Source: Rhizophagus irregularis (Eukaryota; Glomeromycota; Glomeromycetes; Glomerales; Glomeraceae). From it: DNA of 64,000 nt. Both the position numbers and the translations under genes were made by a program. Each line of letters opens with the position of its first letter. Within the stretch, counting starts at the first letter, position 1. Shown here piece after piece: positions 58,105-64,000 of this stretch. Location: the NCBI RefSeq assembly GCF_026210795.1, contig NC_089433.1, forward strand, positions 4,427,001-4,491,000, given 5' to 3'. Below the pieces are notes generated by a model that saw only the letters and a list, made by a program, of their open reading frames with translations, ran no database searches and was not told where the DNA came from.

Positions 58105-59053
58105 ATGTCATTCTTCTATGGAGTTGATGTTGACGATGAACAACAAAGAATATTTGTTCTTGACATATGCACAGAAATTTTATCTTCTTCCACGGATACC
58201 TATAATTGTTTTGACATTTCTAAATATAAAGGTCTTTATATTGATAAGCTGCTTAAATTAGTATTTCAATCGAATGATGTTAACGCACATCTTCTTCATC
58301 ATTCACTTGTTCGTGTTGACTTTAATGAAAATACATTAGCGAATGTTTTAAAAATTTGTAAAGTATGGTTTCAACCTTATGTTAGAAATTTAAAGAGAAC
58401 AGACAGAGAGAAAAGAAGAGAATGGGATCAGAATAAAAATATTTATCATCCAGAAGAAAAAATGAAGAATTATTTAATTAATAATATTGACAAAATTTTC
58501 CCCGGTTTCAATTATCTTGTTGATTTCGAATGGTGTGTTAATGAAGATTATCTTCATTATGGAATCGGTGATTTGATTTTTGGATCAGATTATGGTGTTT
58601 ATATTGTTATTGAAACTAAGTGGCTTAATACTAATACTGGAAAAACTGCCCAAGTATCTAGAAATATCGCTAGAAATAAAGTTAAATACCAATCTATAAC
58701 ATATAAAAAATATGCGCAAGAAAAATTTGCGCTAAAAGTAATTGGAGCTTCAGTTACGAATGATGAAGAAAACGCTATTCAGTTTGTAGATAATCAAGAT
58801 GAAAGAATCGCCTCAATTATTAAATATTATCATTCTGGTAAGAAGTATTTCATTAATTAATCTTTTTATCTAATATTTATATTAATCTTTTTTTTTTTAA
58901 TAAACTTTATTAGAATGGGGGACATTTAAAACTATTCTATATTATGTCATAATTTTTCCAATAAAATTAGTCGTTACTGTAATTGGTGTAATAATATTTT
59001 CAGCAATTATTACTGTACTTATAGGATCAATTATGAAAAATACCATTAAATAA
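58105..59053 (+). CDS. PD-(D/E)XK-like protein with C-terminal membrane anchor (copy B)
   Basis: Two exons (58105-58837, 58914-59053; 76-nt intron at the same place and phase as copy A) give 290 aa. GDLIFGSDYGVYIVIETKW keeps both acidic residues and the ExK. YAQEKFALKVIGA and QFVDNQD follow. Exon 2 encodes two hydrophobic stretches (YYVIIFPIKLVVTVIGVIIF and SAIITVLIGSI). The N-terminal about 100 residues diverge most from A while the motif region is well kept, which suggests selection on the nuclease-like core (inference). Confidence 0.7.
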
Positions 59054-60290
59054 TTTTTTGACGGATTAAGAAATAATATTTTATTATTTTAAATTTAGGT
59101 TTTTATTTTCTACGCACCCGCGTGAATGCAGGGTGTGCTATATATATAATGAAATAAATAAATAGCACTTTTTTTAAAAAAAAAAAATTGATAAAACAGA
59201 TGGGAGTGATAAACCTAAAACTAAATTCCGTCTACGATCATAACTTCGTAAATCTTTTAAATCTTTGAAAAAAAAAAAATTTTTTTTTTTCGCAATTACA
59301 ATGTACATCGATAAGTTTCATCCTGAAAACGGTTGCTTGGTCGACGGTTATTATTAAACATATTTAGCTTGTCATTCGTATTACCATTCCGCAGTGATCC
59401 ATCTGCGTCATATCCCAAATTATCTTAATCGCGAATCCTATAAATGTCATTAAATTAAAATTTTAGAAAAATATTCACACGTTATCCATGCCAAATACAT
59501 TCATCGATGAAAAAAAATCATGCCTTTTAAAATTTGCATTGCAAAATGTACAATCGTATGTATTATACAATATTTAGAAAATATTTATTGAATAGTTGTG
59601 TCGCTAAGAATTATAAATTATGTATATACGACACAAAATTTTAAGCCAGGTAGAATAAAAAGAATATGAAGTATTTCAATTGTTAGAAAATAATCTTCCA
59701 TAGAAAATCTGTCATCCCCATTTCTTAATTTTTTTTCGCAGGAAGTATTTACATTTTACATACAAAAACCTATAATAATTTTTATGAACTGAACATCTAA
59801 AACTTATCGCAAAATTTTGTTTAAATCATGTGACCAATTTTTTTTGGATCATTTGCTATTGCGCGGTCCGTATCTTTTACATCGTTTAGAATTATATCGC
59901 TAAGAAAATTATTTTTACTTTTTAATAAATAATAAAATACAACTATTCAATTGCTCAAGAGTTTTTTTATTAGTAATCAAATATATTAAATTTTAAAAGA
60001 AAGTATAATGAAGCATGCATTTAGCGCTAACAACTATCTTTAGTTTTACTTCAGATGACAAATTCAGTATTATTTTAGATGTCTTTTTTTATTTTTATAA
60101 CAGCAATTAGAATTATATTGTGTTATTTTTTTTTTTTAAGAAAATAAATCCAAAATAAACGCTTATTTTATTTGTCATTGATCAATAAATGGCATTATTA
60201 TGATTCAAAAAAAAGAAAAAGCAATCAAATTAACCTATTAAATCCCGGTTTCAATTTTTCTTATTTAACTTATTATACATAATAATATTT
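59054..60290. other. Intergenic, with duplicate-segment homology to copy A
   Basis: ACGCACCCGCGTGAATGCAGGG (about 59115), ATTCGTATTACCATTCCGCAGTGATCCATCTGCGTCAT (about 59372) and TTTGGATCATTTGCTATTGCG (about 59842) match blocks downstream of nuclease-like A, tracing the duplication to about 59.9 kb. No gene. Confidence 0.55.
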
Positions 60291-60309
60291 ATTTATAATT
60301 TTACATGAT

Positions 60310-60525
60310 ATATGGATGGGAAAAGTTCGCTGTTGAACGGTTCAAGACGGCTCGTTCCTGTTCGGTTCAGTACTTTCGGTTCCAATAAATTATTGATATG
60401 AACCGACTCAGTTTTGGACCGAACTAACCAAATCATATTGTGGAATCGGGACCGGTTTATCCATTCGAAACGGTTCACTCAATAGTATCGTTTCAGAACC
60501 GGAACGGATCGAGCGAGCCCTAATT
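60310..60525. repeat. GC-richer repeat fragment with CGGTTC/GAACCG motifs
   Basis: CGGTTC and its complement GAACCG/GAACCGG recur about ten times in about 200 bp, in both orientations, including AACCGGAACGG. It stands out from the AT-rich surroundings. Likely a piece of a dispersed repeat; function unknown. Confidence 0.5.
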
Positions 60526-62768
60526 ATATATTAAAAGTTACGACTCCGTTAAATTCCATTTTAATAAAAAAAAAATTAGTTTTTTAAAGATTAAAGCACC
60601 TTATTTGTGCATGACATTTTAGTATATTAAAAAAATACAAAGGGTCAAGAGCAAACTACAGTTTTATCGTTTTCGTAGTTTCGTTAAACGTTAAATAGAA
60701 CGATCGGCTAAACGATTTTCCATTTCATAAATCTCAGATTTCGAGAATAGATACACAATTTAATGTGCGCACAAAATTTAATTAATTCATGTTCCGTACC
60801 GTTACAATGTGTTTTATTAACAATGTAGAAACTGATATCCTATAATAAAAGCATGCCTTCTATTAATCCTAGTTGTTACCATCAGGTGCAGAGGTGCTAT
60901 ATGAGACTTTTTCAGGGTCATACTATACATTATTTTTTTGTACGTAAAAACAAAATTATTACTTCTTTGAATTTGACAATCTATTATAATAATAATTATT
61001 ATCTTATATATTTATATGTGGATTAGTATTTTTCATAGAGATTAGGGACAAGTTGATCTAAAATTTATTTTTTGGGTGAAACTACTTCTTTACAGTAAAA
61101 TTTTTCGGCTTAATTATTAGAGTTTTCTTTATTTCTTAATTTATCACAAAGTAAAAATATAACATGTTAGTTATAATACTGTATTATTTTCTGACAAAAT
61201 AAATTCTTATGTTATAAGGGATATATTAATTTTCGCCCCAGGTTCCCATTGGAACCGACATGGAATTAGCTCGGATTTCATATAATGACGGCAGAAGACA
61301 TGATTACAAATGATTATAAATCAAAAAAATTCCAGATGTTGATCAATCGATCAATGGAACTAGGGGGCTAAAATTAGTATTATCCACGTGAATTTTTTAA
61401 GAGAATGAAAAAAAAATAGGTTAATCGTCTAGGTATTACTAAAATTAACAAGTGGTGATGCTCACCATACCAGCATTATGATGTACTTTGGCCAGAATTA
61501 AAATCTAAAATACTGGCCGGTATTACATCATAAATTCACCACTGGTGACCGTCACCGCTGGTGATATTTAGTAATACCCTAAAAAATTGCAATATTGAAA
61601 ATCATTTTTTTTTTTTATTTTGTGTAAATTTTGACCGATCATTGAAATTAACGAACGAAAATTCTTCAAACGAACGAATGGCGTAACATCTTCAAACGCT
61701 TAAATATATTATACTATATATTACAATTAATAAAAAATTTATATTTGCTTTTTTTTTAAAAAAAAAAAATGATAGCGGGTTCGAGAAAGTTGAAACGAAA
61801 AATGGACTAAATTAATTAATCATCATTTACGTAATTGCATGGACCATTCATAACGATTTGTAGAAACTTTTTTTTTTATTTGTTTAAATTAACAACTTTT
61901 TGGGCGATAAAAAAAAATTTTTTTTTCCTTTTCAACTATAATATAAATCTGTTGCCAAACCTAAAAGTCTCGATATAGTAACGAAAATTAAAAAAGGGAT
62001 AATTTTTTTTTTAAAAAATTTATTCCCAGATGAACATAGAGAAAAAAACCAATAAAATTTATAGGATATACATTACATTAAAGAAAATTTGGAAATTATA
62101 TCAGAAATGGTTCCGACAAAAAAAAATATTAACTATGACTTAAAGTTCAATTTCGGACCGAATTTGATCAATTATACTTTATGTACTACTTAATTGTTTG
62201 TTTCACGCAATCGGTGATACCTTAAAAAATCATAATTAATTTGCGGAATCGTGTAAAAATAGTAACGAATGTCGATGATTTACAAAAAGTAATAATAATA
62301 ATAATAAACCTGTAATTATGTATCCATTTTCTGTAAATTGAAAAATGTTTATAAATTTCATGAAATTTGTCAGACATTTTTTTTTAAAATAGGTTTCCGT
62401 TTTTAATAGGGGATTCTCCTCTTTAAATATTGTCAGCTAAAATTACATAAACCATTTCCCTAATCCAGTTTCTGAACACAAACCGGATTTTCTTTATCTT
62501 TATGAAACTCTATATAAAATTAACCAATTAAAATCCCGATTTTTTGATTGTAATTCCGAAATAGTCTCAAATTTTAAAAAAAATTGCCTATTTGTTATTA
62601 ATACTTTGATCGACAAAAACTAATGCGTTTCATTAATTTAATAAAATGCATGCAGTAACTTTATTAAGATTTTCACAAATATAAGAAAATATATAAAGGT
62701 CACATCTTTTATCCTGCTAAACAAAAACTTCCAATTTTTATTTGTTGAGCAAATATAAAATAATATCA
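60526..62768. other. Intergenic region with two MITE-like repeats
   Basis: No gene is supported. An imperfect inverted repeat (ATTAATTTTCGCCCCAGGTTCCC at about 61224; reversed ATACTAATTTTAGCCCCCTAGTTCC ending at 61380) may be a 155-bp MITE. A clearer one is listed separately. The last few hundred bases are the presumed promoter of the gene at 62769. Confidence 0.4.
61432..61578. mobile_element. MITE, 147 bp
   Basis: Perfect 12-bp inverted ends GGTATTACTAAA...TTTAGTAATACC with more imperfect complementarity inside (GTGGTGATGCTCACC / CACCACTGGTGACC, GGCCAG / CTGGCC), flanked by CTA on both sides (61429-61431 and 61579-61581), a likely 3-bp target duplication. Non-coding. Confidence 0.75.
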
Positions 62769-63725
62769 ATGGTTGAAGAAGATTCATTAACAAAATTACT
62801 TCAATCATTACAAGATCCCGCACCTCAGTACGTATTAGGTTGCGTACCGGCTATAGCAACAATAGGAGCAGCACCAGATAACGGGTTAACAAATAAATTA
62901 TTATGGATATTACGATGTCTTGGTTGTCCATTTACCGGATTATTTTATACCTGCAACATAGGTAGTGACCCAATAGCAATGAGTACATACTGGCTCACAT
63001 CGGACCATTTTATGAAAGACGGATATAAAATTCCCTACAGACCTTTTGGTCATTATACTATGAAAATAGCGATAGATGAACAGGATAATACTGTTGTTAA
63101 ATTACTCAAGGAATGTATAGCGGAAGCATCTGTGCTAGACAGATTATCGTCATTGGCATCCGCGTACTATATATTTCTCGGTATATTTTCAGGAATAACT
63201 AAGGCGATACGTATAGGACAATGCACTGGAGAGGATTGGCCATATCTACCACTGGCATTAGCCTGGACATTTCCAGCAATTTATAGGAGGGTATCTAGAG
63301 GGAGAATGGTAGTCAACGACCCTAGACAAGTATTAGGAAACATGTATTTAGTTGTAAAAGACCTCCCACACAATGAGAGAAGTTCTCAAGATGCTCAAGT
63401 TATAATCACTTTTGTTTTATTCTCAGTGATCATCCCTTGGATGTCAGTACTTCTTGCCTATTTCACCCGTCCAGTGGGATATGGCTGTCGAGCCAAATAT
63501 CTCACAGTATTGTCTTCTATTTGGTCATTTAACAGTTTTATCGCATACATTTCCCATATTTCAGGAGAAAAATTCGTAGGGGGCAATAGATACGTTAATG
63601 GATGGTTTTGCCTTTGTGGTGTTATAATATCTATACTTTTAATTTTACTAGGTCTGCTAAGTCATACAAAATCTTGGTGGGGAGATCTATTTGGAGAAAA
63701 ATGTAGTGTTACATGTATTAATTAA
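62769..63725 (+). CDS. Intronless multi-pass membrane protein, 318 aa
   Basis: ATG 62769 is chosen over an upstream TTG in the same frame (62742). About six hydrophobic segments: LWILRCLGCPFTGLFYTC, YYIFLGIFSGI, YLPLALAWTFPAIY, VIITFVLFSVIIPWMSVLLAYF, YLTVLSSIWSFNSFIAYI and GWFCLCGVIISILLILLGLL. A charged loop (RRVSRGRMVVNDPRQVLGNM) lies between. No signal peptide seen and no family recognised. The long intact frame without introns and higher codon diversity than the surrounding AT-rich DNA argue for a real gene. Confidence 0.75.
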   Translation: MVEEDSLTKLLQSLQDPAPQYVLGCVPAIATIGAAPDNGLTNKLLWILRCLGCPFTGLFYTCNIGSDPIAMSTYWLTSDHFMKDGYKIPYRPFGHYTMKIAIDEQDNTVVKLLKECIAEASVLDRLSSLASAYYIFLGIFSGITKAIRIGQCTGEDWPYLPLALAWTFPAIYRRVSRGRMVVNDPRQVLGNMYLVVKDLPHNERSSQDAQVIITFVLFSVIIPWMSVLLAYFTRPVGYGCRAKYLTVLSSIWSFNSFIAYISHISGEKFVGGNRYVNGWFCLCGVIISILLILLGLLSHTKSWWGDLFGEKCSVTCIN

Positions 63726-64000
63726 TACTTAGATTTTATTTTTATACATACCGGCGGATATGAAATTATGATGGATGCATAGAGCGTTTTCTATCGATTG
63801 AGGATCATTGGAGAAAAAAGACGGTTTTTAGCTCGCTTGTTATTCATAAAAATAGAAAACTAAAACCGATCATTTTAACAATTGAGGTGCCTGAGAACAC
63901 CCATACGCACACATATTGTACATACACATATTTGATTATATATAGCAAATTACCTATTTCACCATCGGTAATAGGTTAGTAAGTGAAGGAACTAATAAAA
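63726..64000. other. 3' flank at the window end
   Basis: No feature recognised. The region beyond is outside the window. Confidence 0.4.

Overview
The window is eukaryotic and very AT-rich. Genes carry many short spliceosomal introns (about 60-140 nt, mostly GTAAGT...TAG), there are degenerate transposons of several classes, and there is a lineage-type protein kinase with an N-terminal run of CxxC pairs and an HCDLHxxN catalytic loop. Together these suggest a Glomeromycotina (arbuscular mycorrhizal) fungus, most likely a Rhizophagus-type genome. That assignment is inference from gene style; no search was run.

Layout. 1-8.4 kb: transposon graveyard. It holds tandem arrays of a repeat that carries complete intron signals (minus strand at 1-1330, plus strand at 2.4-2.76 and 4.2-5.5 kb), a LINE reverse-transcriptase scrap, a reversed LTR and a large foldback element. 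8.4-21.6 kb: a LINE RNase H/zinc-finger pseudogene split by a nearly intact Ty3/gypsy element (8605-19866; LTRs of 706 and 685 bp, 4-bp target duplication ACGT). Its pol polyprotein contains a P-loop thymidylate/deoxynucleoside-kinase-like domain between RNase H and integrase, and its gag and protease frames are separated by a single UGA-CUA stop. 21.6-24.2 kb: non-coding, with a tandem repeat of about 180 bp. 24.2-32.2 kb: a complete but decayed CACTA-type DNA transposon (CACTGGTCA termini, 3-bp target duplication TAT) with two divergent genes, a Tnp2/Plavaka-like transposase and a spliced companion gene. 32.5-36.8 kb: a Tc1/mariner remnant, another intron-signal array and a solo LTR inserted in it.

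36.8-64 kb is the gene-bearing part: a dual-specificity phosphatase (-); two paralogous nine-exon multi-pass membrane proteins tail to tail (41.1-42.8 +, 43.2-45.1 -); a protein kinase (-), a C2H2 zinc-finger gene (-), and a PD-(D/E)XK-nuclease-like membrane-anchored protein (+); a second copy of the kinase/nuclease-like divergent pair (55.5-59.1 kb), which shows a segmental duplication; and an intronless multi-pass membrane protein at 62.8-63.7 kb.

The most unusual items are the kinase domain captured in a gypsy retrotransposon pol gene, and the tandem arrays in which the 5' splice site and the branch point each sit in a palindrome. Splicing models come from reading splice signals and reading-frame continuity only.
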